Shown here: one piece after another, positions 32,998-40,495 of the stretch
Layout: each line of letters begins with the position of its first letter
Numbering within the stretch: the first letter of the stretch is position 1
Assembly: GCF_023016065.1 (NCBI RefSeq)
Contig: NZ_JALKAQ010000015.1
Span: forward strand, 1 to 64,000
Reading direction: 5' to 3'
DNA length: 64,000 bases
Source: Marinobacter sp. S0848L
GTDB lineage: Bacteria > Pseudomonadota > Gammaproteobacteria > Pseudomonadales > Oleiphilaceae
The notes under the pieces: generated by a model
What the model was told of the DNA's origin: nothing
What the model saw: the letters and a program-made list of their open reading frames with translations, nothing else
Database searches by the model: none
Position numbers and translations under genes: made by a program

Positions 32998-35929
32998 TTC
33001 ACAGGCGAGCCTTAGCGCGTTCACCTTTGGCGTTCGCCGCTTGGTGTTGGTGGATTCGGCCGGCTTCTGTTACGTGGAGATTCCCGTGACTCATCACGGC
33101 CTGATTTTGGGGCCGGGGAACTTGGGTAAGTCCAGTCTATTGAATTCTTTACGCTTGTTCCTGTTGCCTGAAAACAACTTTAAGAACAGCCGGAAGAAGT
33201 TTGCGTTCCGTAATGCCAGCGCCGGTAGCTTCTATAGCAATGAAGAAAGCTACCAGCATTATTTTCCCGGTAAATTCAGTTTTCTGATTATGGAAGCTGA
33301 AAACCCCGCCGGTACCCATTGCCAGATTTTGTACCGGGATAACAGCAGCCAGCTGAGTTATGGTCGGGCCTTTGTGCCAGTGCCTTATGAGCAGTTACGG
33401 CCGCTTTTCTGGAATGGTGATGACCCAGACGGCATTGGTCAGGCAGTCCCAGAATTATCCTTCAGCCGGCTATCCGAATCTCTGAAAAAGCTGTCGAAAG
33501 ACACTCGTTTCGTGAATGACCCAGCTCGGTTGAAATCGATGCTGTATAGCAGCGAGCTGATGAACGCAGATGCTGTTCGCTACTCTGTTCTGCCCTTGGG
33601 CGAGTCGGATGAACGGAAGGTGCAATCGCTGCGCACCTTGATTTTGCTGCTGTTTGAAATGAAGGCGGATGATCGCGCCATGGCCAACGCGGTGGCCAGT
33701 ATTGTCGAGGCTGATAAGAAGTTTTCAGACGATGCCTTTGATTTCAATATCGATGAATTCCTGAATCATCATGATCACCTAAAACAGCAGCAAAACCAGC
33801 TCAATCGGATTGAAAAAGAACGCCCGCGCTTCGAAAAACTGAACGGTGCGTATCAGAAGTATCAAGCGCTGTTGCGAAGCCAACATGATTTTGCAGCTTT
33901 TCGTGAGGGGCTCACTGCTGCATTGGAACAAGTAGGCGCACAGCGACGAACCGCGGTGGAAGCCTATAACGAGCAGAATGAAACCCTGAAGCATGTCGTG
34001 CAAACCCTGAAAAAGCTGGAACAGGAAACCAATAGCCTGAAAGGGGAGGTGCGTGCGGCTGAACGAAACCTGAAACGTGCCGAGCAGGACAAACAAAATG
34101 GCGAGTTGCTCATTGCCCAATACGGCTCCATGACGCTGCAGGAAATCGATGATGTCTTAAAAGAAGACAGGGAAAACAAACAGAGCCATCTGAACGCTTT
34201 GAAAAGCGCCGCGCAGGCGGAGATTCGCCTGGCTAAGATTGACACCCAGAAACACAATCTGGAAAGCAAACTGGCCGCATTGGCGGAACGGGAAAGCAAG
34301 CAGCAGTGGCAATTGCAGAACCAACTGGATGAGGCTGTCGCAGCTCCCTTGCGTGCCGTAGACCCGAAGCTGATGCTGGCCAGTCCCGGGCAAACGCTGG
34401 ATTCTTCGAGTAAATCCGTTATCGAAGCCTTTGCCAATTTGTTTGCCCCCAACGGCAACGGGTACGACTGGTTTGATATCGAGTACCCGGGGCAACCAGC
34501 GCGGCAGGAAGACTATGCGGAACAACGCCGTCGCCTGGAAGGAGAACTGAACGGGTTGGAGAAAGAGCGTTCGGAGCTGGTCGACACCGCGGACAACGAG
34601 CAGGACCGACCCCGGTTGATTGAGCGCACGGAAAAAGAACTTCGGGCCATCGATAAAGATCTGGAGACGCTAGCCCGCTACCCAGCCGCACAAACCACCC
34701 TGCGAGATGCGACCGAAGAGCGTAAAGCCGCGGAAGAGACGCTGGCCAAGCTGGATGAGCAAGCCCGGCTTGAGCAGGAGAAAATGGATGCGGTGCAGCA
34801 AAAGGCTGCGAAAGCCCGGGCCGAGAAAGAACGCATCGAGGAACGGGAGCGGGAACTGGCGCAACTGAGCCGAAGCGTGGGTACGGCAGAGCACCGGTTC
34901 CAGCACCTGAAAGCGGTTCAGGCTGAGCAGCCATTAGCGGTGGAAAAGGTGTCCGTGGCCGCCTTTGATGACCTGCAAAACCAGCTGGATGAGCTGGAAG
35001 CGCTGCGCCGGAACATTCTCGATCATTTGCGCCAGTTCGTGTACTTGAGTGTGTATGAAGATACCGCCGGTGAACTGCAAAAAGACAGCCCATCCTCGGC
35101 GGTTATTCGCGACACCTTTAAAGGTCTGTCAGACTTGTTTGCCGCTCTGACCGAGCGCTGGCGCGTGCTGGACGAGCAGATCTCGGTTCATAACGAAACC
35201 GTGGCCAGCTACGTGCAGGCGCTGACCTCCAACCACGAATTTATCAGCCGTTTCGAAGCTCAGCTCAATCGGGAGCTGGAAGGGGTACAGATTAACGACT
35301 TGGTGGAAATTCGGGTGGATATTCACACCGACCCGAAGTTCCGCAATCTGGTGGAAGAAGCCAACAACATCGACCCTTATGGCAACCAGCTTCAGTCCGA
35401 GGCTTTTTACGACCGGCTGCGGGTGTTCGTGGCGGATTTCTTCGGTGAGCAGGGCAGCAAGCGCCTGACCATGGATAAGGTGATTACTGGCATTTCCTAC
35501 CGCACCCGCAAAGAAAATGCCACCAGTCTGGATAAGAAGGGGCAGTCAACGTCCACGACCGCGCTTATCAATCTGGAACTGGTTTATCGGTTGCTCAAGC
35601 GAGTGTTGTACCCGGGCGTGAAATTGTCGTTCCCGATGGTGCTGGATGAGCTGGCCAGTGTGGATGTCAGTCAGATGCCGGGACTGCTTGACCGGCTCAG
35701 TCAGCAGGGCTTTAACCTATTCTCTGCTGCCACTCACAGCGCCAGCGCCGAAGTGATTTATCTGATTGGCCGCCATTTGGAAGTGGGGCAGATGCGTACG
35801 TCGCGTCCTTATAGCCCGCAACGGACATTGGTGTTCTGGGGCGGAGCTGAAGGCTTTACCAGCGGTGAGCCAGTCAGCCATTGGGCGGATCATACCCAGA
35901 ACAGCCTGTTGGAGCTGGCGGATGAGTAA
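32990..35929 (+). CDS. SMC-like ATPase, MksB/JetC-type
   Basis: The 979-residue protein has Walker A GPGNLGKSS at 41-49 and Walker B MVLDELASVD with Asp886 and Glu887 at the other end of the chain. A long Glu/Lys/Gln/Arg-rich coiled coil between (about 265-760) is broken by a short globular hinge-like segment around 455-510. The signature region reads QSTSTTALINLELV (852 onward) instead of LSGGE. The length fits MksB or JetC and is well short of MukB (about 1480). Neighbours encode kleisin- and KITE-like partners, each overlapping by 8 bp. It should form a DNA-loading or loop-extruding complex. Confidence 0.85.
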   Translation: MTDSQASLSAFTFGVRRLVLVDSAGFCYVEIPVTHHGLILGPGNLGKSSLLNSLRLFLLPENNFKNSRKKFAFRNASAGSFYSNEESYQHYFPGKFSFLIMEAENPAGTHCQILYRDNSSQLSYGRAFVPVPYEQLRPLFWNGDDPDGIGQAVPELSFSRLSESLKKLSKDTRFVNDPARLKSMLYSSELMNADAVRYSVLPLGESDERKVQSLRTLILLLFEMKADDRAMANAVASIVEADKKFSDDAFDFNIDEFLNHHDHLKQQQNQLNRIEKERPRFEKLNGAYQKYQALLRSQHDFAAFREGLTAALEQVGAQRRTAVEAYNEQNETLKHVVQTLKKLEQETNSLKGEVRAAERNLKRAEQDKQNGELLIAQYGSMTLQEIDDVLKEDRENKQSHLNALKSAAQAEIRLAKIDTQKHNLESKLAALAERESKQQWQLQNQLDEAVAAPLRAVDPKLMLASPGQTLDSSSKSVIEAFANLFAPNGNGYDWFDIEYPGQPARQEDYAEQRRRLEGELNGLEKERSELVDTADNEQDRPRLIERTEKELRAIDKDLETLARYPAAQTTLRDATEERKAAEETLAKLDEQARLEQEKMDAVQQKAAKARAEKERIEERERELAQLSRSVGTAEHRFQHLKAVQAEQPLAVEKVSVAAFDDLQNQLDELEALRRNILDHLRQFVYLSVYEDTAGELQKDSPSSAVIRDTFKGLSDLFAALTERWRVLDEQISVHNETVASYVQALTSNHEFISRFEAQLNRELEGVQINDLVEIRVDIHTDPKFRNLVEEANNIDPYGNQLQSEAFYDRLRVFVADFFGEQGSKRLTMDKVITGISYRTRKENATSLDKKGQSTSTTALINLELVYRLLKRVLYPGVKLSFPMVLDELASVDVSQMPGLLDRLSQQGFNLFSAATHSASAEVIYLIGRHLEVGQMRTSRPYSPQRTLVFWGGAEGFTSGEPVSHWADHTQNSLLELADE

Positions 35930-37358
35930 GCGTTTCAGCACGCTGGATACCACCCGGCTGTTGTTTGATCACCCGAAGATTCTGTTTCGGTTGATTGAAC
36001 GAATGGACCGACACGAAACCCGTTACGTTCGGGAAAGTGACTTGGTGGCTGAAGTCTTGGCCTATTCAAGCAGTTTGTCAGGCGCCGACCGCGATCGTGT
36101 AAGGCTGGCCATAAACACAGAAAACCTGTTTCGCTCGGGCCTGGTGATCGACATCATCAAGGCCGAAGGCGAGCGCCGGCTGGTGTTTCAGGATGCGCTG
36201 ATCAACCTGATGCGGGCTTGCGATGCGTCGCTGTATCAGGAGCTGACTGATGCGCGGTTGCGGGGCCATCTAGTGACCCTGCGGGATGTCAGAGCTCGAT
36301 TGGAAATGAGCAGTTTCAGCGAGGTTGATCCGGATTTTACCGAGTTAAGGGATGACCTCAATGAGCGGGTCAGCCAGCTGATCGGCTTGTTACGTCAGAA
36401 CGTTCTGCGCATGCAGAGCATTAGTGCCCAGTTTGCAGAGCTGTCGGGTGATGCCAGCCGGGCGCCGGAGAGATTTCTTGAGTTCCGGCAGAACCTGTTG
36501 GAACAGATAGTGACTTTGTATGAACGTCACATCAAACCTACCTTGGTGTTTTTGAATCCCGATACGCGGCTTCCCGATGGCAGCAATCTGTTCGAAACTC
36601 TGGAAGCCATGGTTCGCTTGCTGGAAACCCACGGCGACCACAATCTGGCCGACCAGCTGTTTCGTTCATCCCTCAGCCTGAATGCACTCTACAAGCCGAT
36701 TCAAGCGGTGGCCCACGAAGTGGAGCACTTCCTGCGCAAAACCCGCCGGGGCATGGTGCAATACAACGCCATGGAGCATTTCTATGGCAAGCTAAGGGAG
36801 CTCAAAGGTGAAACTGAAACCTTGAGCCTGCGCCGGAAATGGCTTGAAGGCGGCGAGTTCGCCCGAAGCACTGGCTTTCTGGTGGGGTTAAGAGCGCAGC
36901 AGCGCCCGAAACATTATGCCTTTGGCAATTCGCCCAGTTATTACCAGTTGCTGTTCAGTGAGCTGGATCTACGCATAGCGGATTTGCGCCGTAAGGCAGA
37001 AATACCGGAGTTACAGCACGTGGAGGGCAGTGGCCGCATGGCGCGAGTGGATGTGCAGCGCATCAATCAGCTCTATCAATGGCTGGAAACGCTGGAGCTT
37101 CGGCCAACCAACGATTTGGTGCGAGAGCTACATGGCCGGTTGGAAGGGTTTATCCCGGGGTACCGGTTCCCGGATTTATTGGCCGCTCTGAATCGCATGG
37201 TGAATACCCCGCCTGATGGTTTTCAGGTGGTCACCACCAACCGGTTCCGTGCACTGGAAACATCGCAAGAAGCAGTGGATAAGACAGAACCGGCCTCTGA
37301 ACAGTTTGTTTATCGTAAGCGTCGATTGGAATTACAAGCAGAGAAACATCATGACTGA
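35922..37358 (+). CDS. Kleisin-like condensin subunit, MksF/JetA-type
   Basis: The 478-residue protein begins MSKRFSTLDTTRLLFDHP and has a predicted N-terminal winged-helix region (to about 130), a long helical middle and a C-terminal domain with KHYAFGNSPSYYQLL and RLEGFIPGYRFPDLL. This arrangement and its place between an SMC-like and a MukE-like gene identify it as the kleisin by context; direct sequence recognition is weak. ATG 35922 overlaps the SMC gene by 8 bp (ATGAGTAA). It should bridge the ATPase heads and bind the small winged-helix protein encoded next. Confidence 0.65.
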   Translation: MSKRFSTLDTTRLLFDHPKILFRLIERMDRHETRYVRESDLVAEVLAYSSSLSGADRDRVRLAINTENLFRSGLVIDIIKAEGERRLVFQDALINLMRACDASLYQELTDARLRGHLVTLRDVRARLEMSSFSEVDPDFTELRDDLNERVSQLIGLLRQNVLRMQSISAQFAELSGDASRAPERFLEFRQNLLEQIVTLYERHIKPTLVFLNPDTRLPDGSNLFETLEAMVRLLETHGDHNLADQLFRSSLSLNALYKPIQAVAHEVEHFLRKTRRGMVQYNAMEHFYGKLRELKGETETLSLRRKWLEGGEFARSTGFLVGLRAQQRPKHYAFGNSPSYYQLLFSELDLRIADLRRKAEIPELQHVEGSGRMARVDVQRINQLYQWLETLELRPTNDLVRELHGRLEGFIPGYRFPDLLAALNRMVNTPPDGFQVVTTNRFRALETSQEAVDKTEPASEQFVYRKRRLELQAEKHHD

Positions 37359-37956
37359 CCTGAACAGCCTGCAAACGGACCAGCACCATAGTAGCTTCGA
37401 TGAAGTCCTGCCGGCCCACAGTGCCGCTCTATACCGGGAATTTCAGGCTGGACGTGTCATTGTTCGGGAGCTTTGGGACAACAATCGCTCCGAACTGGTG
37501 GCGAACCCTTTGTATAACCTGCTTTACAACCACCTGTCTCATTTCCGGACGTTTTACGAACATCTCGGATGCGAGCTGGTGTTTAACGATGACGGCGCCT
37601 TTTTCTTCCTGAAAGAAAGCAGTGACGATGAAGCCGAAGAGCACGATGAGAATGCCTTCCGAGTACAAGTGGTTCTTCTGTTAATCGGTCGATATTTCGC
37701 CCGCAGTGGCCGTGATCTTGAGTATCTGGCGCGCCCTGATGCGGGGCTCGGGGAGCAGGATTTGATCGCGATGGGCGCCGATGACGAATATCTGGAAATC
37801 CTGCGTGCGGCCCGCTTTGAAAAAGGGCTATCGGAAGCACTGGACTACTTGGTTAAGCGTAACCTGATATTTAGTAGTGGTGCGAACCGGCACTTTTTAA
37901 GTTCCGCCGGAATGCATTTTCTCGAAGAGCTGGTCCGGGAATATGAGCAAGCATAG
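37351..37956 (+). CDS. MukE/MksE/JetB-like (KITE) subunit
   Basis: The 201-residue protein has the look of a tandem winged-helix KITE subunit: LYREFQAGRVIVREL, then NPLYNLLYNHLSHFRTFYEHLGCEL with the gly-asp-asp turn and GAFFFL strand, and a second winged helix ending NLIFSSGANRHFLSSAGMHFLEEL. An acidic Glu/Asp stretch near residues 90-100 separates the halves. It overlaps the kleisin-like gene by 8 bp (ATGACTGA) and the membrane protein gene by 14 bp. Role: kleisin partner regulating DNA capture, by analogy with MukE. Confidence 0.65.
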   Translation: MTDLNSLQTDQHHSSFDEVLPAHSAALYREFQAGRVIVRELWDNNRSELVANPLYNLLYNHLSHFRTFYEHLGCELVFNDDGAFFFLKESSDDEAEEHDENAFRVQVVLLLIGRYFARSGRDLEYLARPDAGLGEQDLIAMGADDEYLEILRAARFEKGLSEALDYLVKRNLIFSSGANRHFLSSAGMHFLEELVREYEQA

Positions 37957-38938
37957 GCTTGTTTGGCCTGTAACACTGGCTTTGCTGGTAGCAGGCTTGA
38001 TAGCCGCCTTCTCCAAACCCATGATGGTAGAGGAGCGGTTAATTTCTATATCTGCTCACGATCAGTTCAGGCAGCATCCCGAATTACTCGAACAGCCGTT
38101 GCCCATTCAGGCACTGCTGCTGGATTACCAAACAGATTCCTTGCTGTGGCTAAAAACACTCTCCGCCTTGCATGTGTACCCCGAACACACGCCCATGTTG
38201 CTTGAGCTTTTTGGTGATGAGCCTGAATTCAGGCGGGCATTGAGGGCACAGGGCGAGAGTCTTATTCCGGCGGTTATTCACTTCTATCGAAATCCCGTAA
38301 CCAGCATTGAAGTCTTGAACCGCATTTCCGGTGGCGATGCAGCATTAAGTCCCGAGCAGCGCGCTTGGCACGCAGTGAATTTCGCAAATCAAGAGGGTGA
38401 TGATTTCACCGGTCAGTTTCGCGTGGCACCGGACGGCGCTATTGAATGGATCTGGACTGAGCGAATCACCGAAGGGATTACCCAGTTCTTCACCAGTGGC
38501 ATTCGCACGCTGGAAACCCGATACCGCACCGATCAGGAGATTCGCGCCAGCGATTTGGGCTGGGCGGCTGTAGACGCGGTGATCATTGGTAGCGCAGTGA
38601 AATTTCTAAAAGCAGGCAGGGTAGCCGCGAACACAGCCCGATCGGCTTCTGTAACCACACGAACAGCCAGCTATTCCGCCAGACTGGCTCGTGCTGGCCA
38701 AGTAACATCGGCGATGGTCAGCAACGCAAAATGGCCGGCGTTGATAGCATTCGGCTATGTGACGGTGAAACACCCCGCCTTTCTCAATGACCTGTTTGCC
38801 GGTGCTGCGTCGGTACTGGGAGTTCCTGCTTGGGCAGTGCAAGTACCCGGCTGGTTTATCATAATCCTGCCACTTCTGATTGTGCTGCGGTGGCTGTTTC
38901 GTGCGGCTCGTTTAGTAGTTCCTGCTCGCCAATCCTAA
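37943..38938 (+). CDS. Membrane protein coupled to the condensin-like operon
   Basis: The 331-residue protein has an N-terminal membrane segment (about 6-24), a soluble region of about 170 residues that I do not recognise, a Ser/Ala/Arg-rich stretch (about 205-255) and hydrophobic segments near 263-300 plus a strong one at 304-319 ending in RWLFRAAR. The start lies inside the KITE-like gene (14-bp overlap), so it is very likely the fifth member of the operon. SMC systems of the Wadjet and Muk types have no known membrane subunit, so this protein may anchor or regulate the complex. Function unknown. Confidence 0.75.
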   Translation: MSKHRLVWPVTLALLVAGLIAAFSKPMMVEERLISISAHDQFRQHPELLEQPLPIQALLLDYQTDSLLWLKTLSALHVYPEHTPMLLELFGDEPEFRRALRAQGESLIPAVIHFYRNPVTSIEVLNRISGGDAALSPEQRAWHAVNFANQEGDDFTGQFRVAPDGAIEWIWTERITEGITQFFTSGIRTLETRYRTDQEIRASDLGWAAVDAVIIGSAVKFLKAGRVAANTARSASVTTRTASYSARLARAGQVTSAMVSNAKWPALIAFGYVTVKHPAFLNDLFAGAASVLGVPAWAVQVPGWFIIILPLLIVLRWLFRAARLVVPARQS

Positions 38939-39015
38939 CTAAAGCGCACAGTTTCATGACTGCTAAAATACCTTTCACGCAGGCAAAACGACTAATCAAA
39001 AGGAGTGCTGTTTTC

Positions 39016-39318
39016 ATGAAAACACTATTGCAGGTTGATTTCCCCTTCGATGGACCCTTCGGGCAAGAAATGACGGAGGCAATGAAAGATTTGGCTGAAT
39101 CCATAGCCAACGAACCCGGGCTCATTTGGAAAGTTTGGACAGAAAACCCGGCCACGAAGGAAGCCGGGGGTATTTATCTGTTTGAAGATTCAGACAGCGC
39201 CCATAAATACCTGGAAATGCACACTGCTAGGCTCAAGAGTTTCGGTGTTCCTGTGGTGAATGCCAAAGTATTTCAGGTCAATGAAGCGCTCACAAAGATT
39301 GATCGCGGGCCGGTGTGA
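39016..39318 (+). CDS. YdhR-like putative monooxygenase
   Basis: The 100-residue protein matches the YdhR family of dimeric ferredoxin-like-fold proteins: [13 protein letters not shown] start, [26 protein letters not shown] core and a C-terminal [11 protein letters not shown] strand. The family is annotated as putative monooxygenases acting on aromatic compounds, with little direct evidence. AGGAG stands 10 bp before ATG 39016, which rules out the longer upstream frame that runs into the membrane protein gene. Confidence 0.87.
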   Translation: MKTLLQVDFPFDGPFGQEMTEAMKDLAESIANEPGLIWKVWTENPATKEAGGIYLFEDSDSAHKYLEMHTARLKSFGVPVVNAKVFQVNEALTKIDRGPV

Positions 39319-39331
39319 CATTAGGGCCTGA

Positions 39332-40300
39332 TCAAGCAAAAAGAGATTGCTCGATAGGAGTCTTGCCGGACAGAGCGCACATTAGCCGCAGTCGGGCTTT
39401 ACGGGCATTCAGGTGAGGCGCCTTGAGTGCGCCCATAGAGACTTGCTCCGCCAGCGAACCTCGATATTCATAAACCTCTGCCACGCGGCCCCAAAGGGTT
39501 GAGGATGTAACCACAACCGGTACTCCGGCGTTGATCGCAGCTTGCAGCGGTTCAACCCAATTTGGCGGGATATGACCACGGCCAATAGCGTCAATGACCA
39601 GACCTTTGGTGCCACTGGCTACCGAGGCTTCAAGCAGTGCCGGCGACGCGTCGATCGCGACGGGCAGAATGTCTACTCGCGGCAGCTTCTGGCCAGGTGT
39701 GATGGTGGAAGGACGCTGCAGCCGATGGTTCAGACGAACCTCATCGCCGTCGACGAAACCCAGAGGACCAACTCCGGGGGACGCAAAGCCGTTAAGCTGA
39801 TAGCTGCTGACTTTACGTACAGAGGCTGCTGAATGGATTTCTTCATTGAAGACAACAACTGTGCCTGCGCCTCGGGCTTCGGTCGCGCTGGCAACCTTTA
39901 TAGAGTCGCGTAGGTTAGGACCTGCATCGGAACCGGGCGCATAAGGCACCCGTTGGGCACCGGTAACCACCAATGCGGTGTCGTTCAGATCCAGAGTGGT
40001 ATCCAAAAAATAAGCCGTATCTTCCAGAGTGTCAGTCCCTTGTGACACAACTAATCCGGCAACCTCCGGACGCTCTGACAACTCCAAACACAGAGTTCTT
40101 AGCTGCAACAGATCGGCGGTGGTAATGGCATTGCTGGGTTTCTGGAAGAGCGTGATGACTTCAACCGGGCCATCGCTCTCGATCTTCAAGGTGTCCATTA
40201 GCTCTTTACCCGAAAGAGCACCAGCAATGGCACGCCCGGAACTATCAGGAAGACTGGCAATAGTGCCGCCCAGTGAAATGAGTACAACGGTATTTTTCAT
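39332..40300 (-). CDS. L-asparaginase
   Basis: The 322-residue enzyme has both asparaginase threonine motifs: ISLGGTIAS near the N-terminus and VSQGTDTLEDTAYFL around residue 85-99, with the conserved lysine region downstream. There is no signal peptide, so it would act in the cytoplasm, converting asparagine to aspartate and ammonia. ATG 40300 is used because MKNTVVLISLGGTIA is the family start; the longer frame adds 15 atypical residues from the leader. It is a single gene, flanked by tRNA-Arg on the same strand. Confidence 0.9.
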   Translation of the reverse strand: MKNTVVLISLGGTIASLPDSSGRAIAGALSGKELMDTLKIESDGPVEVITLFQKPSNAITTADLLQLRTLCLELSERPEVAGLVVSQGTDTLEDTAYFLDTTLDLNDTALVVTGAQRVPYAPGSDAGPNLRDSIKVASATEARGAGTVVVFNEEIHSAASVRKVSSYQLNGFASPGVGPLGFVDGDEVRLNHRLQRPSTITPGQKLPRVDILPVAIDASPALLEASVASGTKGLVIDAIGRGHIPPNWVEPLQAAINAGVPVVVTSSTLWGRVAEVYEYRGSLAEQVSMGALKAPHLNARKARLRLMCALSGKTPIEQSLFA

Positions 40301-40376
40301 GCGGCATCCTAATTTTAATTGCGGTGTCAGCAGGCGCCAAGGCAAAGCAATCAGATGATGGTGATGATAAGTAGGA

Positions 40377-40453
40377 TGGTACCCCCGGCAGGACTCGAAC
40401 CTGCTACCTTCCCCTTAGGAGGGGGACGCTCTATCCAGATGAGCTACGGAGGC
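40377..40453 (-). tRNA. tRNA-Arg (CCT)
   Basis: A 77-nt cloverleaf on the minus strand with encoded CCA (plus-strand TGG at 40377-40379). The anticodon CCT lies at 40417-40419 in a CCCC/GGGG-stemmed loop. The acceptor stem GCCTCCG pairs with CGGGGGT including two G-T wobbles. TTCGAGT T-loop present. It reads AGG codons. Confidence 0.95.
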
Positions 40454-40495
40454 ATTTCAGAAGAGGCGGTATCATAACGGGCATCAGCCCGTGGC

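Noticed and set aside
32149..38938. Calling the SMC locus a defence island.
   Set aside because: No restriction, CBASS, toxin-antitoxin or mobile-element genes stand around it; the neighbours are housekeeping genes. Only a resemblance to Wadjet parts supports defence.
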